Shown: positions 12,904 to 22,133 of the stretch, in pieces | How the letters are laid out: every line of letters starts with the position of its first letter | Position numbering within the stretch: the stretch's first letter is position 1 | Source of the DNA: Annona cherimola | Lineage: Eukaryota > Streptophyta > Magnoliopsida > Magnoliales > Annonaceae | Assembly (NCBI GenBank): GCA_030490835.1 | Contig: CM059973.1 | Location: forward strand, 57,230,008 to 57,294,007 | DNA length: 64,000 nt | Reading direction: 5' to 3' | The notes under the pieces: generated by a model | The model's input: the letters and a program-made list of their open reading frames with translations, nothing else | What the model was told of the DNA's origin: nothing | Databases searched by the model: none | Made by a program: the position numbers and the translations under genes

Positions 12904-13204
12904 TGGAACTATGGGCTTGGAATTTGTAATCTTCTTGCCTTAATCAAAAAATACATTTCTAAAATGGTATTTTTGTCTAAAACTAAATAGAAAACACAGG
13001 AGATGGATGCTGTAAGTAGGAAATTAAATTTTAATTTTTGCTTTCCAATTACATGTGTTGATAGACAAGGCGGATTACATTATTATGGAATAATCATATG
13101 GACTTTATAATGTTGTTCTCTCAAAATGATATATATGTGGAGAATACATACTCAAGTAGGGATATATATATATATATTGGTTGTCTATAAAATTTTATGG
13201 TAAC
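12904..13204 (+). pseudogene. LINE ORF2, start of endonuclease domain
   Basis: Plus-strand residues WNYGLGICNLLALIKK then MVFLSKTK match the opening of the plant L1 endonuclease (W-N-C-R-G-L-G-N ... F-L-x-E-T-K). They are followed by a GG-rich segment corresponding to SGGLALLW. The frame holds stops. It ends in F-Y-G-N at 13204, where an LTR-like unit interrupts it. The coding sense resumes at 21301 with L-E-T-T-R-R. The target-primed retroelement is dead. Confidence 0.7.
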
Positions 13205-13704
13205 TGTTGCATTCCCTTCGCAAATGCACGGGTTGTAGATTATACTATATAAGATATTTATACCATAGGAAATTCAAGAATTAAAATGTTGGATTTAAAC
13301 ACTTAATAACCAAAATCAAAAGAATGGGATAAGAAGAAGGAAGGAAATTGTTCCGGCCTCGTGAGAAATCATTAATTTATCCATTCAGTTTTTGGTTGAA
13401 TGTAAAATTGTTTTCCCTGCGGCTTTGAGAATAAATGCTTAATTAATTTCCCAGCAAAATTTTAAAGCATCCAATTCTTTAACCGAGTCCGAAAAGTACA
13501 TCACAGAAATATTTTGCATTGTGTTCCACATTTTGATTTTACATCTCTAACGAGAAAACCCTTGATTAAAAGAGCTGAATACAATGGTCCATAAAAAAAA
13601 TGCTTAACAATAATGAAGTGCGTAGAAGATCCTTCTACGTCTTTACAAGTGCACGAAAAATCGTGTCTAACAAAAATATAAAGATAAATGAGTACACTTC
13701 GCCC

Positions 13705-13866
13705 CGCGCCGTGACTCGAATGTGAGGTATATGACGCCACGCGCCATATCTTTAATATGAAGTACATGACGCCGCGCGCCATGACTTAAATATGAGGTAC
13801 ATGACGCCGCGCGCCATGACTTAAATATGAGGTACATGACGCCACGCGCCATGTCTTAAATGTGAG
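13705..13866. repeat. 35-bp CpG-rich tandem array
   Basis: About 4.6 copies of a 35-bp unit with the core ACATGACGCCGCGCGCCATG. Units 3 and 4 differ at a single base (..GCCG versus ..GCCA), so amplification is recent relative to the surrounding decay. The minus frame is open through it only because of unit composition. Confidence 0.85.
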
Positions 13867-14147
13867 TTTACGCTTAGCCCGTCGACCAGCGATGACTCGG
13901 TTTTGGGAACTAGTGAGGGGCCCGTCGGCTACACCAGTGACCCTACACAGCAAACTAAGTGCGCTCTTAGCTTTTGGATTTACACAGCAGACCAGCGTGT
14001 CCCGCTTTCAGCTTCTGTATTTATACAAGAAACCAGCGTCTCCCGCATTCAGCCTCTGGATTGAACAATTGGGTGGTTTTATCAAGAAATGGATTCAACC
14101 GGATTTTAAAAGTATGTTTGGGTCATTTTTGACCAATTAAAAAGGTT

Positions 14148-14498
14148 TGGGCCCAACTGGGCTTGTTGACAAGAGTTTGGGCCATCTTGGGCTTAGAGTT
14201 TTTGGGCCATCATGGGCTTTTTTGAAAAGTTTTGAGCCATCTTGGGCTTTTTTGGAGATTTTTGGGCCATCTTGGGCTTTTTGGAGAGTTTTGGGCCATC
14301 TTGGGCTTTTTGGAGAGTTTTGGGCCATCATGGGCTTTTTGAAAAGTTTTGGGCCACTTTGGGCTTTTTGGAGATTTTTGGGCCATCATGGGCTTTTTGG
14401 ATATTTTTGGGCCACCTTGGGCTTTTTGGAGAGTTTTGGGCCACCTTGGGCTTTTTGAAAAGTTTTGGGCCACCTTGGGCTTTTTGGAGGGTTTTGGC
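14148..14498. repeat. 29-bp minisatellite, about 12 units
   Basis: The unit is GGGCCATCTTGGGCTTTTTG plus GAGAGTTTT (29 bp), repeated 11-12 times with variants (CATC, CACC, GAAAAG). Because 29 is not a multiple of three, each frame cycles through the same peptides, for example G-F-L-E-S-F-G-P. That explains long open frames on both strands. No gene is implied. Confidence 0.9.
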
Positions 14499-14639
14499 TC
14501 GGATTGAGCGAAGAAGTCGTCATCATTTTTTTTTTTTTTTTTTTGATATATATATATATATGTATATATATTTATATAATCTTAGAAGTCAAAATCTTAA
14601 TTTTTGGATGCCTTTTTATAGAAAATACATATATATTTA

Positions 14640-15335
14640 TTTTTATTTTCAAAAGAGGGAAAATATACTTAACCCGTGTGTCAATTCGACCCGCCAGTCG
14701 GGGAGTATCCACGTTGGGAAAAGTAGTTTTTGAAAATAATATATATGTATATATATATTTATATATAAATAATATACATATATATATTTTTATAGGAGAA
14801 AATATACTTAACCCGTGTGTCAATTCAACCCGCCAGTCGGGGAGTATCCACGTTGGGAAAAGTAGTTTTTGAAAATAATATATATGTATATATATATTTA
14901 TATATAAATAATATACATATATATATTTTTATAGGAGAAAATATACTTAACTCGTGTGTAAATTCAACCCGCCAGTAGGGGAGTATCCACGTTGGGAAAA
15001 GTAGTTTTTGAAAATAATATATATGTATATATATTTAGATATATATTCATAATATACATATATATATCTTTATTTTATTTTTAAAAGAGAAAACATACTT
15101 AACCCGTGTGTCAATTCAACCCGCCAGTCGGGGAGTATCCACGTTGGGAAAAATAGTTTTTGAAAATAATATATATATGTATATATAGATATATATATAT
15201 ATAATATACATATATATTTTTATTTTATTTTTAAAAGAGAAAATATACTTAACCCGTGTGTCAATTCAACCCGCCAGTCGGGGAGTATCCACATTGGGAA
15301 AAGTAGTTTTCGAAAATAATATATATATATTTATA
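14640..15335. repeat. Five tandem units of 139-152 bp with AT hairpins
   Basis: The conserved core containing AACCCGTGTGTCAATTC starts at 14671, 14810, 14949, 15101 and 15251. Each core of about 70 bp (..CCGCCAGTCGGGGAGTATCC..) is followed by an AT stretch able to fold on itself (ATATATGTATATATA ... TATACATATATAT). Copies 2 and 3 are nearly identical and longer units differ only in the AT arm. Confidence 0.9.
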
Positions 15336-15483
15336 TATATACATAAAAGGAAGAAACTCTTTTTTTTTTAACTAAAAAAAATTAAAAAAAATAAAATGGA
15401 GAACTCACGTTCTCTCTTCAGCGCGGGAGAGCTCGTTCCCCGTTCTCGTCGTGGTTGTGTCGAATGAAAGGGGCAAGGGTCTT

Positions 15484-15493
15484 TATTTATAGG
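15484..15493 (-). promoter_or_regulatory. TATA box directed leftward
   Basis: The minus strand reads CCTATAAATA, a canonical plant TATA box. It lies just downstream (in minus sense) of the CCGCGGAAC cluster, and about 30 bp before a pyrimidine-rich CATTCGACAC. Transcription would run into the tandem arrays at 15335-14148, not into the captured gene fragments. Confidence 0.5.
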
Positions 15494-15514
15494 ACTCTGC
15501 CAGCTTGGGATGGG

Positions 15515-15775
15515 TTCCGCGGCGGTGGAACCGCTTTCCCGCGGAACCTCATTGCCGCGGAACTGCCTTCCCCGCGGAACTAACCGCTTTTCCCGCGGAA
15601 CTGCTTTCCCCGCAGAACTTCGTTTGCTTGGGCGCCAAGCTGCACTTGCGCGGAACCGGATTCACGCGGAACCACTTCCCCGCGGAACTGCACGCGGAAC
15701 TACACGCGGAACTGCACCGGAAATGCTTTCCCGCGGAACTGCTTTCGCGTAGAGCACATCTCCGCGGAATATTCT
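15515..15775. repeat. Cluster of about a dozen CCGCGGAAC boxes
   Basis: GCGGAAC or close variants occur at about 15541, 15557, 15574, 15595, 15649, 15665, 15681, 15693, 15706, 15733 and 15762, most inside CCCGCGGAACTGC. The core CCGCGG is palindromic. Spacing is irregular (12-40 bp), unlike a simple tandem repeat. On the minus strand (GTTCCGCGG) the boxes sit immediately upstream of the TATA box at 15484-15493. Confidence 0.8.
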
Positions 15776-15779
15776 TCTC

Positions 15780-15990
15780 CCTAGCTGATTGTCTTCGGTA
15801 CGCCTGAGCCAGGCCAATCGAGTTCTGAGATCGGTCGACGAGGTGTCGAGAAACCTCAAGTCCCCAAAGCTCGAGCCCGTCGATGAAAGCGAAGTGGGTC
15901 GGAATGTGCTGGCCGTGATTTCAATGGACCCGAATCAGAGCTTGAAGATCTGCTCGTTGTCCGGCTCTTTCCACTCCACCGTCAGCCTTA
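15780..15990 (-). pseudogene. Unidentified captured coding-like fragment
   Basis: The minus frame reads NGVRLTVEWKEPDNEQIFKL, one stop, then a serine-rich stretch (STFRPTSLSSTGSSFGDLRF). Codon use looks like a real exon and it abuts the F-box/Sel1 fragment in a different frame. I do not recognise the protein. It may be a fifth captured host gene. Confidence 0.35.
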
Positions 15991-15995
15991 CGCCG

Positions 15996-16477
15996 TTAGC
16001 AAGCGCGAGCACAGAGGGCGACGCCGGCGCGGAGGTCTTTTTCATTTTTGGAGCCGCCGCTGCCATTGAACTGGATAACAGCGAGAGAATAGAGAGCCGG
16101 GGCGAGGGAACCGATTGCCGTTTTAGCCATCGGCGATGCGCTGCTTCCTCGGTTTTGTAAGCAGTAGAATCGGATCATGCCGAGAGTATAACAGGCCTCA
16201 ATGTTGCCAGCATCAGCGCAGAGCCATTCAGCCTCTTGCATGTCGAGAGGACGCTGACGAAATTTGAAGGAGAAGCAGCGGAAGAACTGAGCTTGCAGAG
16301 GATGCAGACGACGAGATCATCCGGCAACCCGTCAAAGAAATCGGATTGTCCGGAAACCTCCGGAGCCGACTTCTGCCGTTTCCGCTCCAAGTCCTCGGCC
16401 TCTCCGATGAAGTATCCCTTCCTCTTCGTTTTTGTTGAGCTGTGCATGCGGCCGTGCAAAGCAGGCTTTGTATGCAT
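15996..16477 (-). pseudogene. F-box/Sel1-type protein fragment (At1g67340-like)
   Basis: In plants this family joins an N-terminal F-box (SCF ubiquitin ligase adaptor), Sel1-like repeats and a C-terminal MYND finger. The minus strand from 16477 reads a basic leader, then FFDGLPDDLVVCILCKLSSS and TCKRLNG, the F-box. In another frame it continues as AGNIEACYTLGMIRFYCLQN and LYSLAVIQFNGSGGSKNEKD, the Sel1 region. About 35-40 residues between the two parts are missing and the frame shifts there. The MYND part is absent. It lies in the same orientation as the other captured fragments. Confidence 0.75.
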
Positions 16478-17296
16478 CTAAAATCTGCAGCTACGCGTAG
16501 GGGATGAATCAGCAGAACCGGTGGCTGGCGAACCTGCTGGTGGACCCGGAGTTTGCAGCGGCAGGCGGTCTGGCGGCGGGCAGTGGGCTTCTCCAGCAGC
16601 ACGTGCTTCTTTTTCTCCTTTTTCAGCTTCTTCATCGGCCTTTGTTGCGGCAATTTTCTTATTTTCATTATCTTCTTCTCCCTCCTCCCCCTCTTCTTCT
16701 TCCAGGGATTTGAAGGGATTTGGGAGAGAAATGGAGAGCCAAGAAGCCACTGAGATGGACAGACGGAGGCGGAGGCGGAGGAGAATGGGCTGCTGCGGCT
16801 CCATGTTTCTGACGGAAACCCATCCGGTGCAAGACCACCGCAAGCGCCAGCAGACCCAGCAGCCGCACTTTCCGAAACGAGTCCGGCGATAGCAACAGCT
16901 GCCAACTTTCGCCGCAGTCCGTTTCTCTCAAGTTCACAACTAAACACTCGTGGATTCAACTCTCGAGTCCCCGACTCAGCATCATCCGAGTTTGCGGCCG
17001 CACCACCGAGTGGCTGCTCCGGCAAGATGCTGCGGATCACCGACGAGCTTTGGTCCAGCTGCATACGCGGAATTCAAGCGAGCCGCTAGCTGCTGGGTGT
17101 TGAAAATCTGCTTGATCCATGCTCGTACAGCTCCGATCTCCAACTCAACGAGCTGGATCTAACCATAGACGAGAATCAGAAACGGCGAGATATGCGCAGA
17201 TCTCCTCTGGAGAAAACGGTGATAAGAAGAGATTGGAGCTGCTGCGTTCCTTGGCGAGAAATGTAGATGAGCTAGTTTTCAATGCGAGGCTGAAAA
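16478..17296 (-). other. Unassigned GC-rich segment between captured exons
   Basis: The minus strand is open for long runs in more than one frame. One includes an acidic/basic low-complexity stretch (E-E-E-E-G-E-E-G-E-E-D, then K-K-L-K-K-E-K-K-K-H). Another begins MVRSSSLSWRSELYEHGSSR near 17165. The high GC content makes chance open frames likely. It could be 5' untranslated or promoter sequence captured with a neighbouring gene. I cannot name a product. Confidence 0.3.
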
Positions 17297-17299
17297 TCA

Positions 17300-17530
17300 A
17301 AGCTTGCGTGCCATCTCTCCACATCTTTTAATCTGAGTAGCGTACGTCCGCTGGAAAGGGCTCTTATCTGAATTCAGATCTTTAAATTGGAGGAGGCCAA
17401 GCTGCCCAAGGTATGAGATGATGTGATGGGCGGATTCAATGGGAATGATGAGCTGCACGAGCTGGATCGGCTCCGAGCGAAACAGATCCATTGGCGGACA
17501 GCACCACCTGTCCCTGCCATCTTCCGCCAT
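17300..17530 (-). pseudogene. V-ATPase subunit a, N-terminal exon fragment
   Basis: Subunit a is the membrane stator of the vacuolar/TGN proton pump. Minus residues from ATG 17530 ([20 protein letters not shown]) and then [33 protein letters not shown] and CGEMARKL match the conserved N-terminus of plant subunit a. Similarity stops after ARKL at a TGA, probably an exon or capture boundary. All transmembrane parts are missing. The fragment is in frame with the syntaxin fragment upstream, so one 218-residue frame (17953-17297) spans both. Confidence 0.85.
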
Positions 17531-17539
17531 TATCCCTCT

Positions 17540-18163
17540 CTCCTTTCCGTGCTCTGCAATCGCCTTGTGCAGGAAATCCTCGTTCTCCCCATTGGAAATG
17601 ATCCTCTCTATCACCTCCTCGTCCGGGTACTCCCCCATCACCGCGAAGTAGCGCCGCTCCATCGTCTCCTTCTGCTCCGCCATCGTCTTCTGCCGGAGGC
17701 TCTGGAAGTCCAGCATCAGCTCCTTTAGTTTCCGCAGGAGCCCGTTGGTGACGGAAGTCCTGGTGCGGTCAACGGGCGTGCCTTCTTTGCAGCTGGACAG
17801 GCGGCGATTGGCGGCGTTTGAGCGGTCCATCTCCTCGAGTTGAGATCGGATGGTCCTGGCCTTCTTCAGAACGGCGACGATGTCTTGGTTGATCCGGATC
17901 CGGAGGGCTTTCAGGGCTTCCGGCTTGTGGGCTGCCTTGCTCTCCTCATTCAATTCCTGCAGCCGCAGGAGCCCCTCTCGGATTCATGCTATCTCTTCCT
18001 TCACCTTGTTGGCCTCTTCCAGAAAGAGGGAGAGGTTTTGATCGGAGGTGGCGACAGCTTGGGCGGCGAGCTCGACTTCATCGGGGCCGGCTTCCAGATC
18101 TTTGAGGGCCTGCCTCTTTAGATCCACGTAGCTGGCGAAGGATTTCGTCATGAGATCGTTCAT
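17540..18163 (-). pseudogene. Syntaxin fragment (KNOLLE/SYP1-type), SNARE and anchor missing
   Basis: SYP1 syntaxins are plasma-membrane or cell-plate Qa-SNAREs. The minus frame begins at ATG 18163 with MNDLMTKSFASYVDLKRQAL, the usual SYP11x start. It continues through the Habc helices: FLEEANKVKEEIA, a TGA stop near 17985, [51 protein letters not shown] and [11 protein letters not shown]. It covers about 190 residues of roughly 310. The SNARE helix and tail anchor are absent. Downstream it runs in frame into the V-ATPase fragment. Upstream the P450 fragment also leads in without a stop. Confidence 0.85.
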
Positions 18164-18480
18164 CTTCGCGGAAAGCAGAAATCTTGCTGTAGATCGGAAG
18201 CGGCCGGCGCTGAGGTTGGTGGCGTCGTTGAAAGCGCGGGCAAAGTCAGGGGGTAGATAGCTGCTGGTGGGAACCGATCCGACGACGTCGCTGCCTCCGC
18301 CGCCGCCGAGGCATGCGGGGTCGGCACCGAAGGCGACCTCGCAGATGTTTGTCGAAAGCGAAGAGCTCCATCACGTCCTGCAGGTCGATGGTTTCGTCGG
18401 TGATGGCAGCTCGTTGCAGCAGAGGCAGGAGTCGGTGCTGGATCTTGAAGCGGACGGTGTCAACGACGAAATTCCGGAGA
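18164..18480 (-). pseudogene. CYP94-type cytochrome P450 fragment
   Basis: CYP94 enzymes are fatty-acid or jasmonate omega-hydroxylases at the ER. The minus strand reads VRFKIQHRLLPLLQRA, TIDLQDVMELFAFD, a one-base insertion causing a frameshift, then NICEVAFGADPACL, a glycine-rich loop, and FARAFNDATNLSAGRFR. This is the C-to-E helix region of the CYP94/CYP86 clan, about 100 residues of roughly 500. The haem-binding cysteine loop and I helix are absent. It fuses directly to the syntaxin leader. Confidence 0.75.
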
Positions 18481-18502
18481 TTTTTTTTTTTTTTTTTTTT
18501 TT
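18481..18502. repeat. Poly-T tract at edge of GC-rich insert
   Basis: Twenty-two consecutive T followed by AT dinucleotides. A similar T-tract followed by AT repeats lies at about 14525-14544, in the same orientation. Neither gives clear target duplications. Confidence 0.6.
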
Positions 18503-18530
18503 ATAAAAATATATATATATATCTCTTCAG

Positions 18531-19533
18531 AAATAACAAAAGAAAGTTGATATTAAATGTGTAGAACAGAGATTAAAAATCAAGGGATGCGAGCACCTAG
18601 GACCTAAGGTTTCACATGTCTTTTGCAATGGATATGTGGAGTGCTTATTAATCAATATATTATATGTTAAAGGAAAACAAATCTTACATTATACTTATAC
18701 TTTCTCTCAAAACCCGCAAGACGTAATCTTAATAATTTTTTAACCACCTATTCTCATGGGATTAAGTTAATTAGGATTCATTAAGTTCCTTGGCCATTGA
18801 TGGGGTTCCTCAAGGTCATCATGCCTATTCTCATAGTCTTAGATTTCTAAGTTTAATATCTTGATTATTGAATATTACACTTCTTGCTCTCGATTCTTTC
18901 ACCGAATATATATGAACTATTGCTAAAGTGGGAGCTCAAATACTAGACAAGCATTAAATCACAATATATTAAATTAGGATGTAATATCCTTCATAAATAA
19001 ATCAAAACCATAATATTTGCTATATTGTATGCATGCTACATCCTAAACCCTAGATTAGGGATTTAGCATAGCATATTTATGATAAAATTCAAGCACAAAA
19101 CATTATTATATTCAAAGTACATCTCAAACACAACAATAAAACTCAAATGAAAGAAAGTACACGAAAGCTTATTAATTGGAAGCCCCAGTGATGTCTCAAA
19201 CGCCTCAAGACCTTACTTCTTGGCTCATTCTCTTCACCTTCTCTAGCTCCTAGACTTGACTTTAAGCTCCAAGGATGATCTAGGATATCTTAAGACATTT
19301 CAAAGAGGTGTTTATATAGAAAATAGGGAAGGACTTGCGCACATAGTTCGTTTTACGCATTGAATTTAGCAACTCAGAGGTAACAAAGCTTAGGCCATGT
19401 CGACTTTTCCTGAACACGACTTGGGCCATGTTGGGTTTCAGTCGCGCGCAGTTTGTGCTCTATTTTGCTCATTTACATAAAAATAAGCTTAATTAATCAA
19501 GATATGATTCAAATCATCTTAAAAATTCAAATT
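18531..19533 (-). mobile_element. Main body of LTR-like unit A, copy 1
   Basis: Matches 24690-25990, for example GAGCACCTAGGA near 18589 versus 24709. No coding sequence is seen. A minus-strand TATA-like TCTATATAAA is at 19311-19320. Confidence 0.65.
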
Positions 19534-21243
19534 TTTTATCCCCAGTTTGTGGCAAAACCCAAAAAGGGAGAGGTGAATTAGGTTCTTTAAAAATTCTTAC
19601 GATATATAAAACCTAACCCATGATAGACTATGTCCCCTTGAATGAGATTTAGAGAGTGATAGAGCACAATGAAATTGCAAATGGTAGACACAAAAAAAAT
19701 TATAGTGATTTGGGACAACCTTCCCTACTTTACTATTCTAAAAACACACTTTTGTGTCTTGGGTTCCATTATATCAAACATAGATATACTTAGAGCTTTT
19801 GCTGTCTTTTAGATCATAGCCCTAAGGGGCCTTTACAATCACAACACAAGTAGACAGTGAGTCATACTCCAACTATATATTACTTGTTTTTACTTGGCCT
19901 TGATCTCCAACACCAAGCTAAGTATTAGTATAATAAAATGGATTATAGAGAAATTCTATGAAAATTTGAGAAGTTGAATTGTTGCAACTCTTGCAGTAAA
20001 AACCCAGTTCTTTCTTGGTAGAGCACTTAATGGAGACTTGATTGCTTTACCTAGGAAGGTGAAGGCTTATTGAATGCTCTAGCTAACCCTCATAACTCCC
20101 CTTATCATGTTTCAAATAGAGGAGTTATTTTGAACGTTAGAGGGTAGGTAGTATGCATTAAATGCACCAACGTTCAAAAATTTTCAACCGTTACGATCTA
20201 AATCACACTTGGAGTTGACTTTGAGGCGACTTGACTCAAGTTGCAGGCCGGAGTCGACTTGGGTTGCAACTTTGGTCATTTGTACTTCCTTCCTAAGAGT
20301 TTTCTCCTTTTCTTCAACTTCAAGTTCCATCTTGAGGTCGACTTGGTCTAAGATTTGACCTAAGCCGCAAGTGAAGTTGACTTAGGTTGCAACTTCACAA
20401 GACAACATGTTCTTTGGAATTTCAAAACTTCATGAATCAAATGCATTGACATATGTGCTCTTATATCTTTAAGTTTCAGCTCTACTTGTTTTGATATTCT
20501 TTAAACTTGAAATATACTCTTCTTTATCTTGAGTCATACACTTGGACATCAATCATTTGTAACTTGATCTACACTTTGTGACATTTGTCTTTTGTTTAAC
20601 AAGGTGCGAGTTTATTGAACTTTTCTAGTTGATCTTTGAGCTTGAATTTGCTTATTTTGAGTCTATTTTGTTCAAGACAAATACTGAGGTCAAGTTGAGT
20701 TGCAACTTGACCCAAGTCGTTTACGGAGTCGACTTGTGTATGTAAATTCAGTACTCTTGGTATGCTTGGAACTTCAAAATTCTTCAACTCTACACTTGTA
20801 TTGCCCAAGTTGTGTAGTTGAGTTGACTTCATTTGAGACTTCATCCAAGTCATACATTGGAGTTGACTTAGGATGCGACTTGACTTCTTCAGATTTAGCA
20901 TCGAAGGCCCGAAGCCTTCCAAGTTGTACATAGAGTGGACTTGGGTTGCGACTTGACCTAAGTCACATGCGAAGTCAATTTCGGTTGCGACTTCGCCTGC
21001 TTAAGCATCTATAATTTCAACGCTGTTAAGAAAAATGTTGTTGAAGTTGATCTTAGAGTCAACTTGGGTATTGACTTGACCTAAGTCGACTTGACTTTGC
21101 GACTTGATTTGTCATATCCTGCATTTGAAGAATTCTATCTTAAACTATTTCAACAAACTTGTTAGTACCTTAAAATTCTCAAATTTAACTTGTTAATCAT
21201 CAAAATATGAGTTATGCTCGATTTTCTTATTGTTTTTATAATA
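19534..21243 (-). mobile_element. Copia-like solo LTR B, diverged copy
   Basis: About 1.7 kb homologous to 58566-60284 in the same orientation. It opens with GGCAAAACCCAAAAAGGGAG, versus GGCAAAACCCAAGAGGGG in the better copy. It is flanked by AAATT at 19529-19533 and 21244-21248. The TG/CA ends are eroded. It contains clusters of the GTCGAC-centred palindrome (20210-20420, 20690-21120). The open frames at 20596-20931 are products of that repeat. Confidence 0.6.
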
Positions 21244-21300
21244 AAATTCCCATAGAATTATTATCCAAAATAAATAATATGAAATTGACTTAACAACAAC

Positions 21301-22133
21301 CTAGAGACGACGAGAAGAATGGAAGCCTAAAATCTTTTAAGGTAACTAAAAACTAATCAAACATGCCTTGGTTGATTATTAGAGAATTTTATGAGGTATT
21401 TTGATCCTCTAATATATCAACATAATATCAAAGCTTGAAATTCAAATGGAAAACTTTAGAGATGATATATAATCATTAGTTGATACATTTGAGATTGCTG
21501 GACCAACTATCACATGGAGGAACAACAGGACTAATTCAAGCAAGGTTAGATTGAGGAATGGCTACATAAGTGTGGATAAATCTCATTTCGTTTACTTACG
21601 TTCATTATAAAGCCATTGCTACAATGGACAACCCTCTCGTCAAGCTTAATTTGAATGTCGCAGTCCGACTAAGAAAACTAAGAAAGGAATTCAGGTATTA
21701 GCTCTTTCTAACAAAGGAAAAAGTCTCTAATTAAATTGTACATAATACATGAAGGGGTAAAGGAGAGGTATAACACTATTTGTGAACATCAATTGGAAAA
21801 TTCAGAAGCGTGGCTGAAATTGACGGATTGGAATAGGAAGATGAGGAGGATGATTGCTTGATCAATCCGAAAGGGCCAAATAGAGCTGAATTATTTGAAA
21901 TCTATACCTTATTTAGATATAATCGATGCACATGTCAAAGAATGAGAAAAGAGAACAAATTCACCCTCAAAATAAGAAATTATGTCAAGGTAAGGATTGT
22001 GGGTTCAATGGTTATAACGGATGATAGGAATACATCTTTCTTCCATCGTACAACATTAGAAAGAAAGAAAAATAATTCTATTGAAATATTATAGGAGGAA
22101 ATGGGAAGAAGATTCCTAAAATAACAGGATAAG
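21301..22133 (+). pseudogene. LINE ORF2, end of endonuclease and linker
   Basis: Continues the LINE block at 12904. Residues include LETTRRMEA, MPWLIIREFYEVF (family P-W-L-x-I-G-D-F-N-E), FTWRNN-like residues near 21510, and NTSFFHRTTLERKKNNSIEI near 22032. The last matches the N-T-x-F-F-H-R linker between endonuclease and RT of plant LINEs. Several stops and frameshifts are present. It is interrupted after about 22133. Confidence 0.7.

Larger units (their letters stand above)
13350..18530. mobile_element. GC-rich composite insert with captured gene fragments
   Basis: About 5.2 kb that is absent from copy 2 of the host LTR-like unit. It carries a 35-bp, a 29-bp and a roughly 145-bp tandem array, a CCGCGGAAC cluster, and at least four gene fragments in one orientation. 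Gene-fragment capture is typical of Pack-MULEs and Helitrons. However, I find no long TIRs, no 9-bp duplication, and no convincing TC...CTRR ends. Edges are therefore placed only by alignment to the uninterrupted copy (left 13335-13350, right 18525-18535). Confidence 0.5.
13205..21295 (-). mobile_element. LTR-like unit A (copy 1) inserted in LINE, itself heavily invaded
   Basis: Starts TGTTG at 13205 and ends TTAACA at 21295. It is flanked by GTAAC (13200-13204) and ACAAC (21296-21300), a diverged 5-bp duplication. Removing it restores the LINE reading frame (F-Y-G-N|L-E-T-T). A second copy lies at 24507-26046. Matching segments here are 13205-13345, 18531-19533 and 21249-21295. The rest is nested: a GC-rich insert and a copia-like LTR. 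The minus-strand TATATAAA near 19311-19319 suggests minus orientation. Family unassigned; probably a solo LTR. Confidence 0.6.

Noticed and set aside
14525..14544. Poly-T tract considered as the tail of a processed retrocopy on the minus strand
   Set aside because: No target duplication, and the captured fragments do not run up to the tract; tandem arrays lie between.
14137..14733. Overlapping open frames on both strands with G-F-L-E-S-F-G-P type repeats
   Set aside because: A direct product of a 29-bp repeat lacking stops in all frames; no independent coding evidence.
15789..16160. Plus-strand open frames across the GC-rich insert (also 16236-16892, 17423-18121)
   Set aside because: They lie antisense to recognisable F-box, syntaxin and V-ATPase residues; high GC keeps antisense frames open.
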